40,316 nucleotides of DNA, taken from a bacterium (lineage in GTDB: Bacteria > Desulfobacterota > JAPLJL01). How positions within the stretch are numbered: the first letter of the stretch is position 1; the number at the start of each line of letters is the position of its first letter. The stretch covers positions 1 to 40,316 of the forward strand of contig JAQTNV010000033.1 of NCBI GenBank assembly GCA_028713675.1, written 5' to 3'. Under the pieces are notes generated by a model. The model was not told where the DNA came from. It was given only the letters and a program-made list of their open reading frames with translations, and did no database searches. The translations under genes were made by a program, and so were the position numbers. This document shows positions 22,570 through 30,960 of the stretch, piece after piece.

Positions 22570-23616
22570 ATGCAAAACCCGGATCATCATCGCCTCAGGC
22601 GGATAGGCTCCGGCAGCGTGGCGCTTTTTTTCGTTTTGTCCGCCCTGGCCATTAACTGCGGAAATGGTTCTTCCTCCGGCCCGGGGAATGATTCCTCCAG
22701 CCTGCTTTCCGTCAAGATGATGTATTCCTATTCCGGGAAGGGCGACCGGTCTTACAACGACCAGGCTTACCTGGGGCTGTTCAGCGCGATGCAGGCGGCC
22801 GACTTCGAAAAGATTGAAGTCGCGCCCGAAACCCACGATCAGGCCAAGGAAATCCTTTCGGGATGGCTCTCGTCCGAAGCCAAGGGCCTGGATCTGATTA
22901 TCGTCGCCGGCTCTTCCTATGCCGATATTATGGACGAGCGGGGCTGGGACCTGAACGGCCACCGGATGCTTTTTCTCGACGCCGAGGCTCCCGCACGGGA
23001 GGGGCTCATCAGCGTCGTCTACCGCACCTTCGCCCCTTCCTACCTCGCGGGACTCTGCGCCACCCGAGTTTCGGCCGCCCGGAAATGTTCCGCCATCGGC
23101 GGAATGAAATCCGCCCTGGTTGACGAGTTCATCGACGGGTTCCACCAGGGGGTCGAGTCCCGCGGTGGCGGTTTCCTCGGTCCTTTCTATCTCGCGAGTG
23201 ACGAATCCGGGTTCTCCCTGACCAATGCGGCGCAGGATCTGGCTCTCGACCTGCACTGGGATAATGGGGTGGACGTGATCTTTCCGGTGGCCGGGAGATC
23301 AGGCCTCGGCGTGCTGGAGGCTTCCCAGGAATTCGATTCCCCGTTTTATGTCATCGGGGTGGATTCCGATCAGAGCAATCTGGGCCCCGGGGTGGTCCTG
23401 GGTTCCGTCGTGAAGCGGCTCGACAGGGTTATCCTGGAAACGATCACCGAGGCGGTGGCCGGGAGGTTCACCGCGGGCCCGCGGCTGCTGGGCCTGGACA
23501 CGCTCGACACGGAATTTGTCCTCAACCCCCGCATCCCCGACTGTCAGGACATCCCCGGCCAATACTCCGTGGAGGCGTTGCAGGCGGAAGCGGCTTATCT
23601 CTCGGGAGGATCCTGA
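22570..23616 (+). CDS. BMP family (PnrA/Med-like) substrate-binding lipoprotein
   Basis: A 348-residue lipoprotein with lipobox AINC (Cys30) and a periplasmic-binding-protein type I fold of the basic-membrane-protein family, whose known members bind nucleosides or act as regulators. Motifs: GDRSYNDQAY at 58-67 (family GDKSFNDSA), LIIVAGSSYAD, FAPSYLAGLCA, VDVIFPVAGRSGLGVLEA and IGVDSDQSNLGPG. No ABC permease follows; instead it is translationally coupled (TGATG) to a binding-domain/legumain fusion protein. It is divergent from the MACPF-like lipoprotein genes. It may be a surface or periplasmic sensor rather than a transporter part; the ligand is unknown. Confidence 0.88.
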   Translation: MQNPDHHRLRRIGSGSVALFFVLSALAINCGNGSSSGPGNDSSSLLSVKMMYSYSGKGDRSYNDQAYLGLFSAMQAADFEKIEVAPETHDQAKEILSGWLSSEAKGLDLIIVAGSSYADIMDERGWDLNGHRMLFLDAEAPAREGLISVVYRTFAPSYLAGLCATRVSAARKCSAIGGMKSALVDEFIDGFHQGVESRGGGFLGPFYLASDESGFSLTNAAQDLALDLHWDNGVDVIFPVAGRSGLGVLEASQEFDSPFYVIGVDSDQSNLGPGVVLGSVVKRLDRVILETITEAVAGRFTAGPRLLGLDTLDTEFVLNPRIPDCQDIPGQYSVEALQAEAAYLSGGS

Positions 23617-25697
23617 TGAAGCGGGTTCTGGCCGCCGTGGCTTTCCTTTTCCTGCTGCTCTCCTGTTCCGGCGGCCACCAGACCGGTCCGCTTTACCTCG
23701 GGGTTCTCCTTCCCCTCGGTGACGAGAACAACCCCGGCTGGGAAAACACGCTCGACTGGGTTAAAAAGAGCATCAATGACGGCGGCGGCGTGGCCGGCCG
23801 CCAACTGGAATACATCGTTTACGACACCGCCGGAGGGCAGAGTACCAAGGAGCTCACCCGGTTGATTTCCGAGAAACAGGTGCTGGCGGTGATCGGCCCC
23901 GACACCTCCGCCGCCGCCTTTGCGGCCGCCCCCAAGCTGATCAAGGCCAAGATCCCGTTCTTTACCATCGCCTCCTCGGTGAAACTCTTCAAGGCTTTCC
24001 GGGGTTCCGGTTACGTCTGGCGCACGGTTGAATCCGATGTCGCCCAGGTGCAGACCATGCTCCTCCTCGCCAAAAAGCAGGAGATCGCGCGCGTCTCCCT
24101 CCTGGTCAACGACAACGAATACGGGGAGACCTTTTTCGACTGGTTCGGTTTCTTCGCCACCGAACTGGGCATCGATATCGGGGCGGTGGTGAAGGCCAGG
24201 ATGAAGGAAACCGACTGCTCCTCCTACTGCGAAGAGGCGGCGGCGGATTCCCCGGAGCTGCTTTTTGTCGTCCCCTCGACGGCCAAGGAGGGGGTCTGCA
24301 TCGCCAGGTACATGCGCACCAATCACCCGGAAATAAAGCTCTTTTTCAGCGACACCGGGGTCGCGCCTTATTACATTTCCGAACTCGGAGAGCTTGCGGA
24401 AAACCAGGAAGGGGTGACCTATACTCACGACCCCCGGAGCGGCTTCGCGGTGGCCTACCGGGCCCTGTACGGGGTGGAGCCGCCGGCTTTGTCGGCCAAC
24501 GTCTATGACTCGGTGATGATCCTGGCCTACGCGCTCGAGCTCTCCGGGGGAAACGGGGGCGAAGACCTTTCCGACGCGATCAAGAAGGTCGTGGACGGGC
24601 GGGGGGAAAAGACCGGCTGGGACAGTTTCGAGATCCGCCGGACCCTGAATCTCCTCCGGCGGGGCGAGTCGCCCGATATCTCCGGCGCCACCGGCGGCCT
24701 CGAGTTCGACCATAACGACTATACCGATCCCCTGGCCACCACCTACGCGCACTGGCGGATCGAGTCGGGGGAATACATCACCACCGAATACCTGTCCCAG
24801 GGAGAGGACTCGCCCTTCAACCGTTTCGAGGATGTCGACGCGGCCTTCGAAACCTACGCCTCGCTCGCGAAGGAGCAGAAGTTCGAAGACCCCGGATCCG
24901 CTCCGCCGGTCAAGGACCGGACCGGGATCTGGGCCGTGGTCATGTCCGTCTCGAAAGGATGGGAGAATTACCGCCACCAGGCGGATGCCCTGGCCCAGTA
25001 TGATCTGCTCAAGCGGAACGGCATCCCGGACGACCGGATCATCCTGATCATGGCCGACGACCTGGCCGAAAACAGCGAGAACCCCGAGAAGGGGACGGTG
25101 CGGAACGAACCCGGAGGCGATAACCTCTACAAATCACCTCAGATCGACTACTACTCCCAGGACATCGGCATCCAGGATTTCCTGAATATCCTGTCCGGGG
25201 TGGAAACCGCGTTTACCCCGACCGTCCTCAAGAGCGGGGATACCGACGATGTCTACGTTTTCATCGTCGGACACGGGGGCTCGAGCGGGGTCTGCTTAAA
25301 GGATTGCTGGGACTTCCTCAGCCCGAACGATTTCCAGGCGACCATCGGGGACATGGCCGCCGCCGGCCGTTTCCGGCGGATGCTAGTGGTGGTCGAGGCC
25401 TGCCATGGAGGGGTAATGGGAAAGGGACTCAGCGTGCCGGGGGTGGTTCTTTTTTCCGGCGCCAATCCCTACGAGAATTCGCTCGCCACCAACTATGACA
25501 AGAAGCTGGACTCCTGGATCTCGAACGAATTCGCTTTCGCCTATTATTCGGCGATCCGGAACGGGAAGTACCCCAACCTTAAGGATATTTATCATCAGGC
25601 TTATCTCGGGGTTCCCGGATCGCATGCCTCGATTTACAACGCCGGGAATTTCGGTGACTTTGAGGATGTCAGCATCAAAGAATTCGTCAGCTACTAA
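23616..25697 (+). CDS. Lipoprotein fusing a LivK-type binding domain with a legumain-like (C13) cysteine protease
   Basis: A 693-residue lipoprotein (lipobox LLSC, Cys17). Residues about 25-400 are a branched-chain amino-acid-type periplasmic binding domain (YLGVLLPLGDENNPG, VIGPDTSAAAFAAAP, FFTIASS, LLVNDNEYGETFFDWF). Residues about 436-645 match the peptidase C13/legumain family: WAVVMSVSKGWENYRHQAD, NGIPDDRIILIMADD, VLKSGDTDDVYVFIVGHGG with catalytic His553, and VVVEACHGG with catalytic Cys596, then SGANPYENS. Legumains cut after Asn (or Asp). The protease would sit outside the inner membrane. The start overlaps the BMP gene stop by one base, with GGGAGGA as ribosome-binding site. Possible targets are the Asn-rich surface lipoproteins nearby; this is speculative. 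Confidence 0.9.
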   Translation: MKRVLAAVAFLFLLLSCSGGHQTGPLYLGVLLPLGDENNPGWENTLDWVKKSINDGGGVAGRQLEYIVYDTAGGQSTKELTRLISEKQVLAVIGPDTSAAAFAAAPKLIKAKIPFFTIASSVKLFKAFRGSGYVWRTVESDVAQVQTMLLLAKKQEIARVSLLVNDNEYGETFFDWFGFFATELGIDIGAVVKARMKETDCSSYCEEAAADSPELLFVVPSTAKEGVCIARYMRTNHPEIKLFFSDTGVAPYYISELGELAENQEGVTYTHDPRSGFAVAYRALYGVEPPALSANVYDSVMILAYALELSGGNGGEDLSDAIKKVVDGRGEKTGWDSFEIRRTLNLLRRGESPDISGATGGLEFDHNDYTDPLATTYAHWRIESGEYITTEYLSQGEDSPFNRFEDVDAAFETYASLAKEQKFEDPGSAPPVKDRTGIWAVVMSVSKGWENYRHQADALAQYDLLKRNGIPDDRIILIMADDLAENSENPEKGTVRNEPGGDNLYKSPQIDYYSQDIGIQDFLNILSGVETAFTPTVLKSGDTDDVYVFIVGHGGSSGVCLKDCWDFLSPNDFQATIGDMAAAGRFRRMLVVVEACHGGVMGKGLSVPGVVLFSGANPYENSLATNYDKKLDSWISNEFAFAYYSAIRNGKYPNLKDIYHQAYLGVPGSHASIYNAGNFGDFEDVSIKEFVSY

Positions 25698-25789
25698 GCG
25701 GGAGGTTGCAAAGGGAAAAAGAAGTGACCTTTATCCTGTTCGCCTTCTTGCCGCCAGTCCCGAATTAATTAATAAGGAAGAAAGAATAA

Positions 25790-25891
25790 TTATGCTTTGA
25801 TTTCTATATCGAGTTCCGTCAACGCCTGACGGCTCCCGAAGGTTTTTATCAGGTTGGTGGTTTTGAGAACGGTTTCGGGGGATGATGGCAT
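25790..25891 (-). pseudogene. Truncated duplicate of the ABC ATPase 5' end
   Basis: Reading from the ATG at 25891 gives 33 codons nearly identical to the start of the ATPase at 8332-7592 (shared PETVLKT, TFGSRQALT and EIKA), then a TAA stop exactly where similarity ends, before Walker A. It is far too short for an ATPase and is a gene remnant. The 91 bp between it and the upstream protease gene hold nothing recognisable. Confidence 0.88.
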
Positions 25892-25938
25892 TAATTGGTC
25901 CAGAGCCGAGTTGGTATTTTCAGCCCAACCCTATTCTT
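25799..25938. repeat. Duplicated segment, copy B
   Basis: Counterpart of 8240-8384, covering the gene remnant and about 50 bp upstream including a TTTTCAGCCC stretch common to both copies. Differences are scattered substitutions, so the duplication is not very recent. The stop codon of the AT-rich gene at 25931-26440 lies at its edge. Confidence 0.85.
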
Positions 25939-26440
25939 TTCTAATTTTAAATAAATAAAAAACAATCATTACCAACCACGAAAGTATAAGTATAAGCGAA
26001 TCAAAATAAAATTCTTTTTTTATTAAGTAATAAATTAAAGGAAAAACAAGAGATAAAAAACCAACAATTATCAACAAATTCAAGTACTTTTTGCTTTTTT
26101 CCCTACCATTTAATTCAATCATTTGGGGAGCTTTTTTAAACAGTAAATCTTTCATTTTTTTCTTTTTTATCAAATCAAATACATATAATATCTTTTCATT
26201 TTCCATCGTCGTCAAAACTATCATTCCCGCGGTAAAGATAAATTCGCAAATACTTTCAAAAACTTGTAATAAATCAAAATCACCTGGAATTAATAATGTA
26301 ATAAAAATCGAAAAAAGTGAGCTTAAAGATAATAATAAAAAACCTTTGCTATTTATTTGAGTTGAAATCCGAAAAAATATTGCCGCCAATGTAATAAAAA
26401 ATGCGACAAATATAACATTGGTTATTAAAGGGAGATCCAT
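25931..26440 (-). CDS. AT-rich hypothetical integral membrane protein
   Basis: A 169-residue protein with about five hydrophobic segments (roughly 5-23, 33-51, 62-78, 118-138, 144-164) and a Lys-rich cytoplasmic loop (about 93-118, DLIKKKKMKDLLFKK). I recognise no family. The gene is much more AT-rich than its neighbours, like the ion-channel gene at 8503, and like that gene it ends next to a copy of the ABC ATPase 5' segment. This suggests acquisition by transfer at the same kind of site. It appears monocistronic; no clear ribosome-binding site is seen. Confidence 0.6.
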   Translation of the reverse strand: MDLPLITNVIFVAFFITLAAIFFRISTQINSKGFLLLSLSSLFSIFITLLIPGDFDLLQVFESICEFIFTAGMIVLTTMENEKILYVFDLIKKKKMKDLLFKKAPQMIELNGREKSKKYLNLLIIVGFLSLVFPLIYYLIKKEFYFDSLILILSWLVMIVFYLFKIRKE

Positions 26441-26499
26441 AAAACAAAATTTATTGTTTCGCCTTCGGCTTCATCGTATAACTTCTGCGCCCAGGAATA

Positions 26500-26560
26500 C
26501 TCTGGATTCCGGCTGGAGTTTATCCTGAGCGCAGTCGAAGGGCCGGAATGACGTCCAAAC
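26500..26560. repeat. Dispersed palindromic intergenic repeat
   Basis: TCCTGAGCGCAGTCGAAGG (26523-26541), flanked by GGATTCCGGC and GCCGGAATGACG, forms a palindromic unit of the REP-like type seen between genes in many bacteria. Related cores occur at 32453-32493, 33121-33148 and 33244-33264. Confidence 0.6.
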
Positions 26561-26587
26561 CGCTAAGTGAATATCCAAAGATAACGG

Positions 26588-29227
26588 TCAATCTTTTTCT
26601 TCGGATTTTAGGTTTTTGGCATTTTTGGCGGAGCGGCGCTTGGCTTCCTGCTTCAGTTCGTTCAGGACATTCATGGCTTCGATCGGGGTCATCGCCTCCA
26701 GGTCGAGCGTGTTGAGCATCCTCCGCAGGCGTTCCTCCTCCAGGCTGAAAAGGGAGATCTGTTTCTCCCGGGGCTCGGCCGGCCCGGAGGCCGCTGCCGC
26801 TGGGGCCGGGCTGATGGTCAGATTAGGGCGCTCCAGGTTTTTCAGGATCAGCCGGGCCCGGCCGAGGACGTCTTCGGGCAGTCCGGCCAGTTTGGCCACT
26901 TCCACCCCGTAGCTGACCGAAGCCCCGCCGGGTATAAGCTTCCGGAGAAAGATGATCTCGCCCTGCCATTCCTTGACCGAAAGGCAGAAGTTCCTGATCC
27001 GGGGTTTCTCCTCCGCGAGTTTCACCAGCTCATGGTAGTGCGTGGCAAAGAGCGTCCGCGCCCCCACCCGGTCGTGCAGGAACTCGGCCACTGCCCAGGC
27101 GATGGAAAGCCCGTCGAAGGTGCTGGTGCCCCGACCGATTTCGTCCAGGATGATCAGGCTTTTCGGGGTGGCGTTCCTAAGGATGGCGCTCGTCTCGTTC
27201 ATCTCCACCAGGAAGGTGGACTGCCCCCGGGTGAGGGAATCGCCCGAGCCGATCCGGGTGAAGATCCGGTCGACCAGCCCGATCCGGGCCGACTCCGCCG
27301 GAACGAAACTCCCCATCTGGGCCATTAAGACAATCAGGGCCGCCTGGCGCATCAGTGTGGATTTTCCCGCCATGTTGGGCCCGGTGATGATCAGGACCTG
27401 GGCATCTTCCCGGTCGAGGTGGATGTCGTTGGGGACAAACCTCTCGGAAAAACCCATCCGTTCTACCACCGGGTGTCGTCCCTCCCGGATCTCGATCACC
27501 CCGCTCTCATCCACCCGCGGGCGGACGTAGCGGTTCTCCCCCGCCGCCTGGGCCAGCGAGGCAAGCGTGTCCAGGTCGGAGAGCGCCGAGGCGGTCTTCA
27601 GGATTGCCTCGCCGGACTCCGCCACCTTTTTTCTAAGTTCCTGGAAAAGCTCGAACTCGATCTCCCGGATCCGCCCTTCCGCCGTGAGGATCTCCGCCTC
27701 CGTTTTTTTCAGATCGGCGGTAATAAACCTTTCCCCGGTGGAGAGGGTCTGCTTCCGCTCGTAATCGGGCGGGACGGATTTCAGGTGGGAGCGGGTGATC
27801 TCGATGTAATAACCGAAAACCTTGTTGTAGCCGACCTTGAGGGAATTGATTCCCGTGCGTTTCCGTTCGTCTTCCTGGAGCCGGACCACCCAGTTCTTCC
27901 CCTCCCGGCAGAGCCCCCGGAGGCGGTCCAACTCGGGGTGATACCCCTCGCGGAAAATCCCGCCCTCCTTCACCGAGATGGGCGGATCGTCCAGGACCGC
28001 TTTGGCCAGGAGATCGAAAAGCTCGCGGTGTTCGCTGATGGCCTCCGCGCAGGCCCGGAAGATCGGGCTTTCCAGCCCCTGGACCTCTTTTTTCACTTCC
28101 GGAACGCGCCGGAGGGAATCGCGCAGGGAAACCAGGTCGCGGGGATTGGCCCGGCCCAGGGTGACCCGGCTGGTCAGCCGCTCCAGGTCCTTCACCTCGG
28201 CAAGCATGGCCTGGAGGCGAGTGCGGGCCGCCCCGGCCTCGATCAGTTCGGCCACCCCGGAAAGCCTTTCCTCGATTTTTTCCACCGAGAGCAGCGGATA
28301 AAGCATCCATTCCCGGAGGCGCCGCTGGCCCATGGCGGTCCTGGTCCGGTCCAGCACGTTGACCAGCGTCCCCCGCTCCTCCCCGCCGGGGAGGGGCTCG
28401 AGGATTTCGAGGTTTCTCCGGGCGCGGGCGTCCAGGACCATATACTCCGAAAGGATGAGGGGCCGGATCTCCTTGAGATGGCCCAGGTTCTCACCCTGGG
28501 TTTCTTTAAGGTAAAGAAAAACCGCGCCGGCGGCCGAGATCCCGGCCTGGTAACCCTCGAGTCCGAAAGGGTCCAGCGAAACCGTGCCGAAGTGCTGGGA
28601 AAGGCCGGAATGCGCCCGTCTCAATCCGAAAAAATCCTTTGGCCGGCGGGTGACGGGCAGGGCGGCGGGCAGGGTGCCCGGGGGAAAATCCTCCCCCTCG
28701 GCGAGCAGGATCTCGCGCGGGTCCAGCCGGAGAATCTCCTCCTCCAGCCGTTCCCAGCCTTCGCCCTCCGCGACCCGGAAATCCCCGGTGGAAACATCCG
28801 CGCAAGCCAGGCCCCAGCGCCCGCCCTCTCCCCGGGAGAGGCCCAGGAGATAATGATGTTTTTCCCGCCGGAGGTTATCGGTCTCCACGTCCACCCCCGG
28901 CGTGATCAGGCGGGTGATCTCCCGCTTCACCAGCCCCTTCCCGGGGACGGGCTCCTCCACCTGCTCGCAGACCGCCACCTTGAAGCCCTGCTTGACCAGG
29001 CGCGAGATGTAGCCGGAGGCGGCGGCGATGGGAAAACCGGCCAGGGGCACCGAGCCCTCGGCCTCACGGTTCCGGGAGGTCAGGGCGATGTCGAGGGCGC
29101 GGGAAGCGATCTCCGCGTCCTCGAAGAAAGTCTCGAAGAATTCCCCCATCTGGAAGAGAAGCAGGGTGTCGGGATGGCGGTTTTTAATCTCGAGGTATTG
29201 CCGGAGCAGCGGAGTGGAAGCGGGCAT
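26588..29227 (-). CDS. mutS: DNA mismatch repair protein MutS
   Basis: Full-length MutS of 879 residues, within the normal 850-880 range. It recognises base mismatches and small loops and starts mismatch repair as an ATP-driven dimer. The mismatch-contacting F-x-E motif is in MGEFFETF (F30, E32). The ATPase has Walker A GPNMAGKS at 616-623, Walker B and signature ILDEIGRGTSTFDG (D695) and the THYHEL helix. The C-terminus has the short amphipathic EAMNVLNELK segment typical of the dimer or tetramer tail. No mutL is adjacent. The start is the ATG at 29227, preceded only by a weak AGG. The long open frame on the opposite strand is a codon-bias shadow. Confidence 0.98.
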   Translation of the reverse strand: MPASTPLLRQYLEIKNRHPDTLLLFQMGEFFETFFEDAEIASRALDIALTSRNREAEGSVPLAGFPIAAASGYISRLVKQGFKVAVCEQVEEPVPGKGLVKREITRLITPGVDVETDNLRREKHHYLLGLSRGEGGRWGLACADVSTGDFRVAEGEGWERLEEEILRLDPREILLAEGEDFPPGTLPAALPVTRRPKDFFGLRRAHSGLSQHFGTVSLDPFGLEGYQAGISAAGAVFLYLKETQGENLGHLKEIRPLILSEYMVLDARARRNLEILEPLPGGEERGTLVNVLDRTRTAMGQRRLREWMLYPLLSVEKIEERLSGVAELIEAGAARTRLQAMLAEVKDLERLTSRVTLGRANPRDLVSLRDSLRRVPEVKKEVQGLESPIFRACAEAISEHRELFDLLAKAVLDDPPISVKEGGIFREGYHPELDRLRGLCREGKNWVVRLQEDERKRTGINSLKVGYNKVFGYYIEITRSHLKSVPPDYERKQTLSTGERFITADLKKTEAEILTAEGRIREIEFELFQELRKKVAESGEAILKTASALSDLDTLASLAQAAGENRYVRPRVDESGVIEIREGRHPVVERMGFSERFVPNDIHLDREDAQVLIITGPNMAGKSTLMRQAALIVLMAQMGSFVPAESARIGLVDRIFTRIGSGDSLTRGQSTFLVEMNETSAILRNATPKSLIILDEIGRGTSTFDGLSIAWAVAEFLHDRVGARTLFATHYHELVKLAEEKPRIRNFCLSVKEWQGEIIFLRKLIPGGASVSYGVEVAKLAGLPEDVLGRARLILKNLERPNLTISPAPAAAASGPAEPREKQISLFSLEEERLRRMLNTLDLEAMTPIEAMNVLNELKQEAKRRSAKNAKNLKSEEKD

Positions 29228-29235
29228 CCTAAAAA

Positions 29236-29300
29236 TCAGGTTATAGGTTATAGGTCGTAGGTCATAGGTTATTTTTTATGTGTAAACCTATCACCTATTA
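29236..29300. repeat. AGGTTATAGGT-type tandem and inverted repeat
   Basis: The 100-bp gap between an outer-membrane protein gene and mutS carries reiterated GGTTATAGGT words. It also has an inverted arm pair AGGTCATAGGTT (29259-29270) and AACCTATCACCT (29285-29296), part of the low-complexity spacer family of this window. Confidence 0.55.
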
Positions 29301-29327
29301 CCCAGCACCTATGACCTTGCATTAATC

Positions 29328-30839
29328 CTAGAAGTTGATCGTGAACCGGCTCTGAATGGCGGCCGCGGGCAGGGCCTTATGAATCGATCCGTCGGCCTGG
29401 TAGTCGAAATAGTCACCGGAGATCAGGTACCCGGCCTGGACCCCGAGGGTGGCGTTCTCCGCCAGCTGGTACTCGGCCCCAAGATCAAACTCGCTCCCGA
29501 GCCCGTACCTGGCCTTGCCGTCCCCGAAACGGTCGATCCCCACCCGGGCGCGGGCCCAGAGGTAGGAAAAAGCGACGGTCAGGTCATCGAGCGGCCTGAC
29601 TTTAAAGGTCGGCTTGAGGTAAAAAGCGTTGGTCACGGCCCCCTTGGTCTGATACCGGGCCTCCCAGAGCGCCTTGACGTTTTCCAGCTGGTTCGGTTCC
29701 AGTCCGAAATTGTTGGAAGACAACGCGTCGGTCAAGGATTGGCTTTGGATTTCCCGGTCGCGGCGCAAAACCTCCTGGAAGAGCAGGAGGCTCACCTGAT
29801 AATCGGGATCAAAGGAAAAGGCGGTCAGGTCGGAATCGTCCGGGGCGGAATCCCCGTCGGCTCCCCCGAATTCCAGGGCGAAGTCCTCCAGGGGGTCGAT
29901 CTTCAGGCCGACTTCGTAAACCCAGCCGAACTGGTGGATGTAGCGCTCTGGATAAGTGATGCTGACCTGGGAATTCATCAAGGGCATTCCCTTGGTCTCG
30001 CCGTAGCGGTAGATCAGTTCCAGTTCCATCCGGAGAATAACCAGGTCGATCTTGCCGTGGAGGTCGGCGGTCAGGGTATCGGTGCCGGTGGAGGGCCGGT
30101 GGACCTGCGTCCCTTCCGTGATTTCCGGGACGAGGCCCGGAGTGATGGATGACTGGTGCACCCCGGCCAGGAGAAGCCCGCCCTTCAGAAAGTCGGTCCG
30201 GTACTGGGCGGCCAGAAGATAGCGGTCGAGATCGTCGTTCTTGCTGTCATACCAATACTCAAGGTCGCCCTCGGAAAGCTTGCTGACTGCGGCCACCAGG
30301 TGGAGATCCGAACCCTCCCCCCGCGGCCGGAGATCAACCAGGACCTGGTCGTAGTTATCGCCGTAGTGGGGATCGCCCCAATCCACCTTACGGTCCCCGG
30401 AGTTAAAGAGGATGCCGCGGCCCCAGTCGAACCCCATCCTCCCCGCCGAAATCCGGCCCCCGAAGAAGGGCAGGGCCGCCTCGCCGTAGGCCCGCTTGAC
30501 CTTGAGGGAGAGATCGGAGGAAGCGTTGGTTTCCGAGAACGCGGTCAGGCCGGGATCGCCGAAAACCTGGTCGTCGGGAAAATCGATCTGGGCCCGGACC
30601 CAGGCCTTCTCCCCGACCCGGAGCTCGGGATTGAGCCGCAGGCGGTGTTCGAAGTAGGCCAGGTTGTAATCCGCGCTCTCCCCCCCGGCCAGGTAATGAT
30701 TGAGAAAAACTCCCCGGGCCCGGTAATACCCGGAAAAGGACAGCTTGGTTTCCAGGGAATCCTTGGCGAAAAGCGGTCCCACCAGGCCCAGCACCAGAAA
30801 CCCGGTCAGAACGAATTGAACCGACCTTTTTCCCCCCAT
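29328..30839 (-). CDS. Outer-membrane beta-barrel protein, alginate-export-like
   Basis: A 503-residue outer-membrane protein: signal peptide ending LFAK (about residue 25-26), then strands with alternating hydrophobic residues and a C-terminal Phe (FTINF), the usual barrel end signal. LSFSGYYRARGVF near the start, HRLRLNPELRV, and RISAGRMGFDWGRGILFNSGD with WGDPHYGDNYDQ resemble the AlgE/alginate-export-like porin family. The same motifs occur in the gene at 30961, so the two are paralogues. The start is well supported by AAAGGAGG seven bases upstream. Likely a channel for an anionic or sugar-like solute or polymer; no polysaccharide genes are nearby, so the substrate is unknown. Confidence 0.8.
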   Translation of the reverse strand: MGGKRSVQFVLTGFLVLGLVGPLFAKDSLETKLSFSGYYRARGVFLNHYLAGGESADYNLAYFEHRLRLNPELRVGEKAWVRAQIDFPDDQVFGDPGLTAFSETNASSDLSLKVKRAYGEAALPFFGGRISAGRMGFDWGRGILFNSGDRKVDWGDPHYGDNYDQVLVDLRPRGEGSDLHLVAAVSKLSEGDLEYWYDSKNDDLDRYLLAAQYRTDFLKGGLLLAGVHQSSITPGLVPEITEGTQVHRPSTGTDTLTADLHGKIDLVILRMELELIYRYGETKGMPLMNSQVSITYPERYIHQFGWVYEVGLKIDPLEDFALEFGGADGDSAPDDSDLTAFSFDPDYQVSLLLFQEVLRRDREIQSQSLTDALSSNNFGLEPNQLENVKALWEARYQTKGAVTNAFYLKPTFKVRPLDDLTVAFSYLWARARVGIDRFGDGKARYGLGSEFDLGAEYQLAENATLGVQAGYLISGDYFDYQADGSIHKALPAAAIQSRFTINF

Positions 30840-30960
30840 GGCCCGCCTCCTTTATGAAAACCTTGAGCTTACGACACGGAGAACACGGATTTTCACGGAT
30901 GAATCAGACCCAAGTCCCCCAAAATCCATGTCTGAACAGGTATTCTCTCATATTTCTGAT

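Noticed and set aside
27419-29260. 613-codon open frame opposite mutS
   Set aside because: High-GC codon bias shadow; MutS motifs on the other strand are unambiguous.
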